Source: Marinomonas lutimaris (lineage in GTDB: Bacteria > Pseudomonadota > Gammaproteobacteria > Pseudomonadales > Marinomonadaceae). Taken from it: a DNA stretch of 64,000 bases. Below are positions 1 through 9,400 of the stretch, in pieces (positions within the stretch are counted from its first letter, which is position 1; the number at the start of each line of letters is the position of its first letter). Made by a program: the position numbers and the translations under genes. The stretch lies in NCBI RefSeq assembly GCF_019426345.1, contig NZ_JAHLLW010000004.1, positions 132,282-196,281 of the forward strand, read 5' to 3'. The notes beneath the pieces are model-generated. The model was not told the origin of the DNA, ran no database searches, and worked only from the letters and a program-made list of their open reading frames with translations.

Positions 1-286
1 TATGCGCATCATGCTTATCCAGCACATACACAACACCTGGTTTGATGTGGTGCTTTTGACCTGTTTCGCGGCTTTCTACTTCGCCTTCTCCAGAGATACA
101 GTACACAGATTCAAGGTGATTTTGATAATGCATATCAAAGTCTTTACCTTCATAAATAGTCGTAATGTGAAACGAAAATCCCATATTGTCTTCTTTTAAC
201 AAAAGACGTGTGCTCTCCCAATTACCATCTGGGGACACTACGCGGCGTTCAGTTTTTTCACATTCAGCTAAATCACGTGCAAACAT
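1..286 (-). CDS. ectC: L-ectoine synthase EctC (partial, 3' end off window)
   Basis: Catalyses the last step of ectoine synthesis, cyclising N-gamma-acetyl-2,4-diaminobutyrate to ectoine in the cytoplasm. Only the first 95 residues lie in the window. They begin [20 protein letters not shown] and include [35 protein letters not shown] and CISGEGEVE, which match the EctC cupin fold and its conserved early segments. The start is fixed by a strong ribosome site (AAGGAG, 5 nt before the ATG at 286). It is the third gene of a minus-strand ectA-ectB-ectC series, about 150 nt downstream of ectB. The short gap holds no obvious terminator, so co-transcription with ectB is likely (inference). Confidence 0.93.
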   Translation of the reverse strand, partial: MFARDLAECEKTERRVVSPDGNWESTRLLLKEDNMGFSFHITTIYEGKDFDMHYQNHLESVYCISGEGEVESRETGQKHHIKPGVVYVLDKHDAH

Positions 287-434
287 TCTTTTCTCCTTAT
301 GATCCGAAGATCTATTAAATGCCGGTAAAGAGTTACCGGAAGAGACTTGAGGTTCTTAACTTACTATTTACTTCACTCAAGTATTTATCAAAAAATTGCC
401 CTCAAAAATGAAGGCAATTTTAGGATTAGAAAAA

Positions 435-1835
<1,401 letters not shown>

Positions 1836-1890
1836 TCATCGCATTTCTAACTCACTTGCATATAAATTCATTGAGCTTGTGAGTTCATAT

Positions 1891-1938
1891 GGCTTTTTGA
1901 TTTATAGGCTTTTTAATTTATGGGCTTTTTAATTTACG
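1891..1938. repeat. Three tandem 16-bp repeats over the ectA stop codon
   Basis: Three head-to-tail copies of a 16-bp unit: GGCTTTTTGATTTATA (1891-1906), GGCTTTTTAATTTATG (1907-1922) and GGCTTTTTAATTTACG (1923-1938). The last unit contains the ectA stop codon and final codons on the minus strand, so the array looks like slippage duplication of the ectA 3' end into the ectA-ectB spacer. It is AT-rich and not an obvious hairpin. Confidence 0.8.
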
Positions 1939-2429
1939 GGAAATGGACCAATCCTGACTAGGTACTCGGTATCATGTCGTCCTTTGAAGTGATCCTGCTT
2001 ATCAAACATCACAGATTCTTCTAGCGGAGCATCTAGCTGATCAGCGAGACGTCGAAACAGAGCCCAAGAGCCTTCATTTGATGCCGTAATACTGGTTTCT
2101 AAGTAACGCACGCCAGAACAGCTAGATCGTTCAAGCAATGATGAAACCATTCTTTTTGCTAAGCCTTGACCTCGAGCTTTTTCACTCACTGCCACTTGCC
2201 AAACAAACAGGGTATCTAGTTGTTTTGGAACAACATAACCAGACACAAACCCAATCATCTCACCGCCCTCAAATCGCGCTGCGACAGATGTATCGCTAAA
2301 GTGACTGGCTTGCAGCAAATTACAATAAACCGAGTTTGTATCCAGTGGCGGACAAGATGCCACCAGCTGATTAACTGCCATGCCATCTACCGCACTGGGT
2401 TTAGTAAACATAATTTTTTCTGAATTCAT
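1929..2429 (-). CDS. ectA: L-2,4-diaminobutyrate N-gamma-acetyltransferase EctA
   Basis: GNAT-fold acetyltransferase that acetylates diaminobutyrate with acetyl-CoA in the second ectoine step. The 166-aa protein carries KPSAVDGMAVNQLVASCPPLDTNS-type residues typical of EctA near the N-terminus, followed by the acetyl-CoA loop in EKARGQGLAKRM (Q/R-x-x-G-x-G/A). The track of possible starts begins nine codons earlier, but MNSEKIMF at 2429 has GGATG about 7 nt upstream and gives the usual length. It is first in the ectA-ectB-ectC order. The spacer to ectB is unusually long (about 180 nt) and holds the tandem repeat at 1891-1938. Osmotic induction is expected for the family; no promoter was confidently identified. 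Confidence 0.93.
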   Translation of the reverse strand: MNSEKIMFTKPSAVDGMAVNQLVASCPPLDTNSVYCNLLQASHFSDTSVAARFEGGEMIGFVSGYVVPKQLDTLFVWQVAVSEKARGQGLAKRMVSSLLERSSCSGVRYLETSITASNEGSWALFRRLADQLDAPLEESVMFDKQDHFKGRHDTEYLVRIGPFPVN

Positions 2430-2875
2430 AATCACATCCATTAGAAAACAAAGCATTATTAACCAGTTAATTGTATAAATTAGCTTACGAGAAATAACGA
2501 TAATCGCTGATTTATATGAATTTAATGTTACTTAACTGATTTTTAGAATCAAATTGATTTGATGTCTAATCATTCTACCTGAAAGCAAATTCAAGTCCAG
2601 CAATTTATTTAGAGAACTAACTATTACAGGCGTAATATTTTCCGCAAAGCTAGACCATATCTAGGATGAAAAGCACACAGCAAATAGCGAAAAAAATTAT
2701 AAAAGAACATTTTTTGTTGCATATCTGCATCGAAATTCGGAAAATCCCGCCCCTATTCGGAGTTTTGCTTACCAGCATTCATTCATGCTGGTGAAGTGGG
2801 AAGCATTGGTATGGGTAAAAAAACCAGCTCCGATCGCTGTTGATATATTTTGCTTTCAATCATTTAGAGATAACT
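2430..2875. promoter_or_regulatory. Divergent intergenic region between ectA and the NSS transporter
   Basis: A 446-nt gene-free, AT-rich stretch that must hold the promoters of ectA (leftward) and of the sodium symporter (rightward). The only clear element is a perfect inverted repeat at 2771-2792, with arms ACCAGCAT and ATGCTGGT around a 6-nt TCATTC centre, about 84 nt upstream of the symporter start. It could be an operator or a leader hairpin. No convincing -35/-10 pair is claimed. Confidence 0.6.
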
Positions 2876-4234
2876 ATGACAAATAAAACATCTATCCAAG
2901 GCTCCTGGGCGAGTCGATGGATATTCATTTTGGCGGCGACAGGTTCCGCTGTAGGCTTAGGTAACATCTGGAAATTCCCTTACATCACTGGTGAAAACGG
3001 CGGTGGGGCTTTTGTTCTGGTTTATTTGGTTTGTATTTTGCTGGTCGGCATTCCTATTATGATGGCCGAAGTGTTTATCGGTCGTCGTGCACGCAAAAAC
3101 CCAATTAATGCTTTAAGTGACGTCGCTGAAGAATCTGGTAGCACTCGCTCTTGGGGTTTAATAGGTTTAATGGGAATGCTGTCTGGCGTTCTTATCTTTT
3201 CATTTTATTCTGTCGTTGGTGGTTGGGTACTTTATTACATTAAAGCCATGCTAACGGGTGAAATGAATGGCATTTCATCTGATGATGCAGGCGCAGCTTT
3301 CGGTGCTCTTCTTGCAGACCCTGCAACACTTTTAGCTTGGCATACACTATTCAGCATTATGACGGTAGTTGTGGTTGCAGCAGGCATCAATAAAGGTATT
3401 GAAACGGCAACTCGCATCATGATGCCAGCCTTGTTTGTATTACTCATCATCCTACTTGGTTATGCGATGACAACTGGCGGTTTTGCGCAAGGTTGGAATT
3501 TCATGTTCGAGTTTGACTTTAGCAAGCTGACCTGGAATGCGGCTTTGATTGCACTAGGCCATTCGTTCTTTACCCTATCTTTGGGTATGGGAACCATCAT
3601 GGCTTACGGCTCTTACATGACCAAGGATGCATCTATAGGTAAAACGGTATTGGCTATTGGCGCATTAGATACGCTTGTTGCTTTGGTTGCTGGCTTGGCT
3701 ATCTTCCCAATCATTTTCTCTAACGGAATGGATCCTGCGGCAGGCCCTGGCTTGATGTTTATCTCTTTGCCAGTTGCTTTTGGTCAAATGCCTTTCGGTC
3801 AGTTGTTCGGTGTTTTGTTCTTCGTCTTAGTTGGCGTAGCGGCATGGACTTCTGCTATTTCTTTGCTAGAACCAACCGTTGCCTTCTTAGTAGAACGTTT
3901 CAAAATGAAACGTATTACAGCGTCTATTAGCTTAGGCATTGTAGTATGGGGATTGGGTATTGCTTGCCTAGGTTCATTCAGCTTTATGTCTGATGTAACC
4001 TTTTTCGGCAAAAACACTTTCGATTTCCTAGATTACATTACAGCGAACATCATGCTGCCATTGGGTGGAATTCTTATTGCTCTATTCTCTGGCTGGATTG
4101 TTAAGAACAAGTTTGCACAGGACGAACTAAACCTATCTGAAACTGTATTCAAACTATGGAATTTCTCTATGAAGTTCACGGCACCAATCGCGGTTGCGGT
4201 TGTGCTGTACTTCTTGATCAACCCTATGAAGTAA
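2876..4234 (+). CDS. Sodium-dependent transporter, NSS (LeuT-like) family
   Basis: Predicted inner-membrane Na+-coupled symporter for an amino acid or related amine. The protein (452 aa from the preferred ATG at 2876; the frame runs 12 codons further upstream) opens with WASRWIFILAATGSAVGLGN followed by IWKFPY, the signature TM1 sodium/substrate region of the neurotransmitter:sodium symporter family, and has about 11-12 hydrophobic segments. The length fits bacterial members. Substrate cannot be read from sequence. It is divergent from ectA and could serve uptake of an osmolyte or precursor, but that is only inference from position. A strong rho-independent terminator follows. Confidence 0.9.
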   Translation: MTNKTSIQGSWASRWIFILAATGSAVGLGNIWKFPYITGENGGGAFVLVYLVCILLVGIPIMMAEVFIGRRARKNPINALSDVAEESGSTRSWGLIGLMGMLSGVLIFSFYSVVGGWVLYYIKAMLTGEMNGISSDDAGAAFGALLADPATLLAWHTLFSIMTVVVVAAGINKGIETATRIMMPALFVLLIILLGYAMTTGGFAQGWNFMFEFDFSKLTWNAALIALGHSFFTLSLGMGTIMAYGSYMTKDASIGKTVLAIGALDTLVALVAGLAIFPIIFSNGMDPAAGPGLMFISLPVAFGQMPFGQLFGVLFFVLVGVAAWTSAISLLEPTVAFLVERFKMKRITASISLGIVVWGLGIACLGSFSFMSDVTFFGKNTFDFLDYITANIMLPLGGILIALFSGWIVKNKFAQDELNLSETVFKLWNFSMKFTAPIAVAVVLYFLINPMK

Positions 4235-4270
4235 CACTTAAATAATTTAAGTGTTGGCAATACAGGCACC

Positions 4271-4307
4271 AACCCCGCTAGCGCCCTGCGCTGGTGGGGT
4301 TTCTTTT
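4271..4307 (+). terminator. Rho-independent terminator of the NSS transporter gene
   Basis: A 13-bp stem (AACCCCGCTAGCG with CGCTGGTGGGGTT, two G-T pairs) closes a 5-nt loop and is followed by a T-rich run. It lies 37 nt after the symporter stop codon. Confidence 0.9.
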
Positions 4308-4340
4308 TTATAGCGGTAGAAAACTTATAGCGACAAAAAA

Positions 4341-4580
4341 TCACATCGATCTTAACGCGTAATTCTCTCCTGCTGTTTGAATTGTCTTACTCAACTCAGA
4401 TGCAACGTCCGCTTGTTGGATTTTGTTCCAGATAATCTCATGGAAATAAAACGCTACGGTATTAATGGCAGGCTCTACGATAGCGACTAAACCACCTACC
4501 AACAAACTCCCCGTAATGAGATATGCGACAGAGAACGCGATAGAAAAGTGCATAACTGCAAAAGTCATTGTCTTAGCCAT
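4341..4580 (-). CDS. DUF2061 small membrane protein
   Basis: A 79-aa protein with two hydrophobic helices. The layout, MAKTMTFAVMHFSIAFSVAY followed by a Gly-rich turn and VEPAINTVAFYFHEIIWNKI, matches the DUF2061 family of predicted small membrane proteins of unknown function. The start at 4580 has an excellent ribosome site (AAGGAG, 7 nt upstream); the longer open frame back to 4628 has none. It stands alone, convergent with the NSS transporter. Function unknown. Confidence 0.85.
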   Translation of the reverse strand: MAKTMTFAVMHFSIAFSVAYLITGSLLVGGLVAIVEPAINTVAFYFHEIIWNKIQQADVASELSKTIQTAGENYALRSM

Positions 4581-4683
4581 GTTAAATCTCCTTCTTTGTT
4601 TTATTTGATAGAAGAAGAGTAAAACCAAGCTAACAATAAGAAAAATATATTATAGATATCCACTTAATAGTTTTTTACTTTTC

Positions 4684-5610
4684 TCATCTTACAGTTTGAT
4701 CCATGAAATTAATCACACCTTCTAACGCCTCAGAGTAGACTTTGACCTCGCCAAGATCCGTCATGTTAGAGTCATGAGCCGCCAACCAAAAACTCGCGCC
4801 AATAACTGCCACTGGGCGTTGCCATTGCTGCATTTGATGTATCAACTCCTCCGCTTTATTACCCAATTCATTTTCACAAAAAACCAATACAGACTGAGCC
4901 TGAACACCTTCAACTAAGCTAGACCAATCATTACTATGCTGTACATTTGGAACGACACAGCAGGACAAGCCTTTATCCAATAAAATAGCTGCAGCCATGT
5001 AACACCACATACTACGCTGTGAAGCTAATCCGGCAATCAACACCTTTGGCACATTCTTTTTTTGCCCTTTAAAGTTGCTTACACGAGCCATTAAACATGA
5101 TAGCAAGACCGACTCGCAAAATGCTAAGGGTGCGCCTTTCCCTAACTGCTCAAAGCTTGGCAACAACCAATCTCGTATGGCAATATCAGCAGGGTATTGA
5201 GAAAAGATTTGCTGATACATCTGCTCAATTTTGTCTTCTTGAAAAAACTCAGCCGCTTTAACCAAGGCCCCTTGCCATTCCAGCCATTCATTCGACGGTA
5301 CAACACTATCAAGCATCGCGCCTTTCTCCAGCAGAGCTCGCACCTTACTGACAGCCACCCCTTGTTGAATCCAGCGCAATATGCCTTCTACTCGCTGTAC
5401 ATCGCCTTGGTCATACAATCGATGGCCCTTGTCAGTTCGCTTCGGCTTTAGCAAGCCATAACGTCGCTCCCAAGCTCGCAATGTAACAGAGTTCACCCCG
5501 GTTCTTAGAGATAACTCCCGAATAGGAAAGTATTCAGAGCTATCCAATAACGCTAATTCATCTAAAGAATCTTGTTTTTTTGCTTCCGCATTTTGATTTG
5601 GCTGACTCAT
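4684..5610 (-). CDS. LitR/CarH-like MerR-family regulator without a cobalamin motif
   Basis: A 308-aa regulator. Residues around 27-100 form a MerR winged helix (FPIRELSLRTGVNSVTLRAW then ERRYGLLKPKRTDKGHRLYD), followed by a helical region and a Rossmann-like C-terminal domain at about 185-300. This is the LitR/CarH architecture of light-responsive repressors. In cobalamin-binding members the last domain carries E/D-x-H-x-x-G; here the equivalent stretch is LIAGLASQRSMWCYM, without that histidine. It may therefore belong to the LitR subgroup that does not bind B12 and relies on a partner photoreceptor (family knowledge from memory). The start at 5610 is supported by TTGGA upstream. It is divergent from a photolyase operon, which it probably represses in the dark (inference). 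Confidence 0.85.
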   Translation of the reverse strand: MSQPNQNAEAKKQDSLDELALLDSSEYFPIRELSLRTGVNSVTLRAWERRYGLLKPKRTDKGHRLYDQGDVQRVEGILRWIQQGVAVSKVRALLEKGAMLDSVVPSNEWLEWQGALVKAAEFFQEDKIEQMYQQIFSQYPADIAIRDWLLPSFEQLGKGAPLAFCESVLLSCLMARVSNFKGQKKNVPKVLIAGLASQRSMWCYMAAAILLDKGLSCCVVPNVQHSNDWSSLVEGVQAQSVLVFCENELGNKAEELIHQMQQWQRPVAVIGASFWLAAHDSNMTDLGEVKVYSEALEGVINFMDQTVR

Positions 5611-5701
5611 ACATTTTTCCAATAAATCATCATTCATCTAAGGCAATAAACCTATTGTGACCTAAACTTCTATAACTACCAAAGACTACACAATAAAAAA
5701 C

Positions 5702-5745
5702 TATACAAATATTTTTTTGTACAAGATAGTTGCTTTTCTTATACG
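5702..5745 (+). promoter_or_regulatory. Promoter and probable LitR operator of the photolyase operon
   Basis: TTGTAC (5717-5722) and TATACG (5740-5745) are separated by exactly 17 nt and form a good -35/-10 pair. The -35 box lies inside the palindromic motif TATACA-N10-TGTACA (5702-5723), whose inner part TACAAA...TTTGTA (5704-5709 and 5716-5721) is a perfect inverted repeat. MerR-family light regulators recognise TGTACA-like dyads, so this is the best operator candidate. Binding is inferred. Confidence 0.65.
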
Positions 5746-5772
5746 ATTTTCTATATTGTATAAGAAAAGCAA
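5730..5772. repeat. Perfect 15-bp inverted repeat before the FAD-protein gene
   Basis: Arms TTGCTTTTCTTATAC (5730-5744) and GTATAAGAAAAGCAA (5758-5772) are exact reverse complements around a 13-nt AT-rich centre. The left arm contains most of the -10 box and the right arm ends next to the first possible ATG at 5774, so it could be a second operator or an mRNA hairpin limiting translation. Confidence 0.9.
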
Positions 5773-5794
5773 CATGAACACTGGGAAAAATAAG

Positions 5795-6808
5795 ATGAAC
5801 ACATTAACTACCGGTCAAATTCACACCCCAACCTTTGACATCGCCATTGTTGGCGCTGGCCTAGCTGGCAGCCTATGTGCATATTTGCTATCCCAGTCAG
5901 GACAAACCGTTTGTATCATAGACAAAAGCCGCGGCAGTGGCGGTCGAGCTAGTAGCAAAAGACTAGACGGTGACATCAGCTGTGACCTGGGTACACCTTA
6001 TATTGTTGCCAAACACCCAGACACCCTCGCACTCTTCAAACAGCTCACCGAAGAGCATGTAGCAGCACCATGGAAACAACTTAGTAAAACCGGCTCTCAA
6101 GCTTTTGTCGGTGTACCAAAAATGAGTGCTATTACCCGTCACTGGATTCAGAATGCAAACTTCATTACAGGTACTCGTATCCATCATTTGGATCAGATCA
6201 CACAAAAAGGCGATGATCAGCCAAGCTGGCTATTGAGAGATGATAAATATCAGCCCGTTGTAATTGCGAAAAAAATTATTATTGCAGCGCCAGCACCACA
6301 AGCCGCATCAATACTGGCTTCGCACGAAAAGCTAGCTGTACTCTTACTCAGAGCGAATCAGGCTAGCGCTTCTTATGATTCACAATGGGCTATGTGGTTA
6401 GAAACAGAGCCATGTGACTTGAATGCATTGATTGAGCCTAAAGGTTCTCCAATAAAACGCATGATAAAAGACAACTACAAGCCACTGCGTCATAGCGAAA
6501 AAATAGACCGTTGGGTTATCCAATCCGATCCAAACTGGACAAAGCAGCACCTTGATTCAGATAAAGAATGGGTCACTCAAACATTGCTACAAGCTTTTGC
6601 GGAAATAACTGAACATAGAGTTTTAAAACATGGTGATCCACATCGTTGGTTCCTTAGCAGGTTTGCCGAAAACAAAGGCAACAACACTTTTGCTTGGTCA
6701 TCAGAACATAATGTAGGACTAGCCGGTGACTGGTTATGCCAAGGTGATGCTGAAGGCGCACTGCTCAGCGCACACTTTCTTATTAAGCATATAGAAGACG
6801 CGAAATAA
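5795..6808 (+). CDS. Renalase-like FAD-dependent amine oxidoreductase (COG3380 type)
   Basis: Predicted soluble flavoprotein of 337 aa. The N-terminus shows the dinucleotide fold DIAIVGAGLAGSLCAYLL followed by IIDKSRGSGGRASS, the GG-R-A/S motif of renalase-like NAD(P)/FAD proteins, and the C-terminus has the FAD-contact segment VGLAGDWLCQGDAEGALLSA. Substrate unknown. It is the first gene of the operon with the DUF523-DUF1722 and photolyase genes; such FAD proteins recur in light-induced photolyase clusters. Two starts are possible: ATG 5774, inside the hairpin region, and ATG 5795, which has GGGA 8 nt upstream and is preferred. Confidence 0.85.
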   Translation: MNTLTTGQIHTPTFDIAIVGAGLAGSLCAYLLSQSGQTVCIIDKSRGSGGRASSKRLDGDISCDLGTPYIVAKHPDTLALFKQLTEEHVAAPWKQLSKTGSQAFVGVPKMSAITRHWIQNANFITGTRIHHLDQITQKGDDQPSWLLRDDKYQPVVIAKKIIIAAPAPQAASILASHEKLAVLLLRANQASASYDSQWAMWLETEPCDLNALIEPKGSPIKRMIKDNYKPLRHSEKIDRWVIQSDPNWTKQHLDSDKEWVTQTLLQAFAEITEHRVLKHGDPHRWFLSRFAENKGNNTFAWSSEHNVGLAGDWLCQGDAEGALLSAHFLIKHIEDAK

Positions 6809-6839
6809 CAAACTATCTTGTCTTTTGGAGGATTCATTC

Positions 6840-7820
6840 ATGCCACATTCTCAACCATCACCAGATCAGTTAACACATAAGATTCCTGTCGGAATTAGCG
6901 CCTGTTTATTAGGTGAAAATGTACGATATAACGGCGGACATAGCCATTCTGATTATTGCGACAAAGTACTCAGCCATTATTTTGATTATCAAAAATTTTG
7001 CCCAGAAGTGGCCGCAGGGTTTGGTACACCTCGCCCAACTCTGCGCCTAGAAGGCAATCCAGACGAACCAAGAATGGTCTTCAGCAAAAATTCTGAAGAA
7101 GATGTTTCTGAGGTATTCATGGCGGCATCTAACAAATATTTGGAAAATCTATCACATTTGGATGGCTACATCTTGATGAAAAAATCCCCAAGCTGCGGCA
7201 TGGAACGTATAAAGGTTTATCAAGAAAACGGTCACCCTCACATGCAAAGAAGTGCAGGACTTTTTACCAAAGCACTACAACAACGCTATCCATTATTACC
7301 AGTGGAAGAAGACGGTCGTTTAAATGACCCAGCGTTACGAGAGAATTTTTTATTGCGCGTTTTCACTCACCATGATTTTCGTCACAGTATGGGCGAAGAC
7401 GCTCAAATGAAAGACCTTATTGCTTTCCATAGCCGTTATAAATATATGGTCATGGCGCATTCTCAACCGATTTATCGCAAGCTAGGACGTATGCTTTCAG
7501 GTAATGACCCAAGACCCTTTAACGAATTAAAAACAGCGTACTTTGAAATTTTGATGACAACCCTGTCAAAACCAGCAGAGCGTAAAAATCACTGTAATGT
7601 GCTCATGCATCTTGTGGGTTACTTAAAACATGCGGTGGATGTGTCCGTTCGAAAAGATATTTTGGATGTAGTTGAGCAGTACCGTCGTGGCGAAGTGAAT
7701 CTTGCCACGCCTGTCACCTTGCTCCATCACTACCTAAAACATTACGGCAGTGAATACATCAATGAGCAAAGCTATTTCATCCCCTATCCATCGCCTCTTG
7801 GCATCCGTAATACGGTTTAA
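6840..7820 (+). CDS. DUF523-DUF1722 protein (YbgA-like, TudS-related)
   Basis: A 326-aa two-domain protein. The first roughly 160 residues are DUF523, with three conserved cysteine sites visible: ISACLLGENVRYNG (C22), KFCPEVA and KSPSCGM. In characterised TudS proteins of this family such cysteines hold a [4Fe-4S] cluster used in thiouracil desulfuration. The second half, from about LIAFHSRYKYMVMAHSQPIY, is DUF1722, as in E. coli YbgA, which also sits before phrB. The start at 6840 has GGAGG about 8 nt upstream. The gene lies between the FAD protein and the photolyase with short spacings, so all three are probably one transcript. The physiological substrate is unproven. Confidence 0.9.
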   Translation: MPHSQPSPDQLTHKIPVGISACLLGENVRYNGGHSHSDYCDKVLSHYFDYQKFCPEVAAGFGTPRPTLRLEGNPDEPRMVFSKNSEEDVSEVFMAASNKYLENLSHLDGYILMKKSPSCGMERIKVYQENGHPHMQRSAGLFTKALQQRYPLLPVEEDGRLNDPALRENFLLRVFTHHDFRHSMGEDAQMKDLIAFHSRYKYMVMAHSQPIYRKLGRMLSGNDPRPFNELKTAYFEILMTTLSKPAERKNHCNVLMHLVGYLKHAVDVSVRKDILDVVEQYRRGEVNLATPVTLLHHYLKHYGSEYINEQSYFIPYPSPLGIRNTV

Positions 7821-7834
7821 GGTAACGCAATAGA

Positions 7835-9247
7835 ATGAAGATTACACATCTGGTTTGGTTAAGAAACGACCTTCGCTGTCTAGATAATCCGGCTCTTTAT
7901 TTTGCTTCTTTAGAAGCGAATTCAGCTAAAGAAGGCATTGCCGTTATAGTCACTCCCACACCAAAACAATGGGCACAGCATAACGAATCAGACGCTAAGA
8001 ATGGGCTTCGTGCTGGGCTAATCAAAAACCTAGCAAAGACGTTGGCAACGCTTGGCATTCCAATGCATGTCCTTGAGACAGATACCTTTGATCAGCTTCC
8101 AAATGCCATCACAGAATATTGTCTCAGTAATAATATCAAACACCTTTGGTTCAACCGTGACCTACCTATTCACGAGCAACAGCGCGATCAAGCGGTATGC
8201 GAACAATTACAGCAACACCAGATAAGCACTCACATTCAGGCAACAGATATTATTGTTCCGCAAGATGTGCTCAGCCAGCAAGGCACACCATTCAAGGTCT
8301 TCACACCATTCTTTAATCGATGGATTGCCATGCTTGCTCAGCAAGATATAACCCCCCTACCAACGCCTGATCCACAGGCTAAAGCCTTGCCAGAACCCAG
8401 TTTGGACCTAACGTGGGAAAAGCCCTTCCGAGAGGATTTATGGCCTGCTGATCACGACACAGCCAGGCAAAAACTTTGGCAATTTTGTCACCACAAAGAA
8501 CGTCATTACCAAGAAGGTAGAGACTATCCTATTGAGCCAGCCACCAGTACTTTATCGCCCTATCTTGCACTAGGCGCTTTAGGTCCAAGACAATGTCTGG
8601 AAGCGATTTTCTACACGTGTAGTCAAGAGGAAAGACGCTGGCAAGACAGTATTTGGTTAAAGGAGCTTGCATGGCGTGATTTCTATCGTCAGCTAATGGC
8701 GCATTTTCCTTTTCTTTGTAAGAGCCAACCGTTCAAGCCAGAAACAAACGCATTAATTTGGCGGCAAAACGAGGAAGAGTTTCAGGCATGGTGCGAAGGC
8801 AGAACAGGTTTTCCTATTGTTGATGCGGCCATGCGTCAGCTTAACCAAACGGGTTGGATGCACAATCGTTTAAGAATGGTGGCTGCTAGCTTCTTTACCA
8901 AGCTAATGTTTGCCGACTGGCGCAGAGGCGAAGCCTATTTTATGAGCAAATTAATTGACGGTGAATTCGCTGCCAACAATGGCGGCTGGCAATGGAGCGC
9001 ATCAACTGGCTGTGATGCTGCCCCCTACTTCCGAGTCTTCAATCCAACCAGACAATCGCAGACCTATGATAAAAACGGCGATTTCATCCGTCGCTTTGTG
9101 CCTGAACTCGCCAAACTAGATGCAAAATCCATTCATGACCCTAAGCCAGAACAAAGAAAACAATGCCATTACCCAGAGCCAATTATCGATTATAAACCAG
9201 CTAGATTAGCCGCTATCGCTGCATTCGATGAGCTAAAAGAACGTTAA
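7835..9247 (+). CDS. phrB: Deoxyribodipyrimidine photo-lyase
   Basis: Light-driven repair enzyme that splits UV-induced cyclobutane pyrimidine dimers using FAD and an antenna chromophore. The 470-aa protein begins THLVWLRNDLRCLDNPAL, the N-terminal antenna domain, and has the C-terminal FAD-binding core with TGFPIVDAAMRQLNQTGWMH, NRLRMVAASFF and NGGWQWSASTGCDAAPYFR. The length is normal for class I photolyases. The ATG at 7835 is 14 nt after the upstream stop, indicating co-transcription with the DUF523-DUF1722 gene and, through the LitR-like repressor, probable light induction. No missing key region was noticed. Confidence 0.95.
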   Translation: MKITHLVWLRNDLRCLDNPALYFASLEANSAKEGIAVIVTPTPKQWAQHNESDAKNGLRAGLIKNLAKTLATLGIPMHVLETDTFDQLPNAITEYCLSNNIKHLWFNRDLPIHEQQRDQAVCEQLQQHQISTHIQATDIIVPQDVLSQQGTPFKVFTPFFNRWIAMLAQQDITPLPTPDPQAKALPEPSLDLTWEKPFREDLWPADHDTARQKLWQFCHHKERHYQEGRDYPIEPATSTLSPYLALGALGPRQCLEAIFYTCSQEERRWQDSIWLKELAWRDFYRQLMAHFPFLCKSQPFKPETNALIWRQNEEEFQAWCEGRTGFPIVDAAMRQLNQTGWMHNRLRMVAASFFTKLMFADWRRGEAYFMSKLIDGEFAANNGGWQWSASTGCDAAPYFRVFNPTRQSQTYDKNGDFIRRFVPELAKLDAKSIHDPKPEQRKQCHYPEPIIDYKPARLAAIAAFDELKER

Positions 9248-9249
9248 GC

Positions 9250-9308
9250 TAGGTGTGTTTTTCTAGTGGCTATTTCGAAAATATTGGCAAAATGGAAAAA
9301 CACACCTA
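9250..9308. repeat. Perfect 14-bp inverted repeat downstream of phrB
   Basis: Arms TAGGTGTGTTTTTC (9250-9263) and GAAAAACACACCTA (9295-9308) are exact reverse complements separated by 31 nt. The stem is stable but no T-run follows, and the loop is long for a factor-independent terminator. It may still end the photolyase transcript, or be an operator for the downstream MarR gene. Confidence 0.85.
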
Positions 9309-9400
9309 TACTTTGAACTGTAATATTTCTCAAACTAAGCTTTTACAGATCAAAACAAAATCATATAATCCGTAAAATTTTTTTGGATTAATTAATAGCT

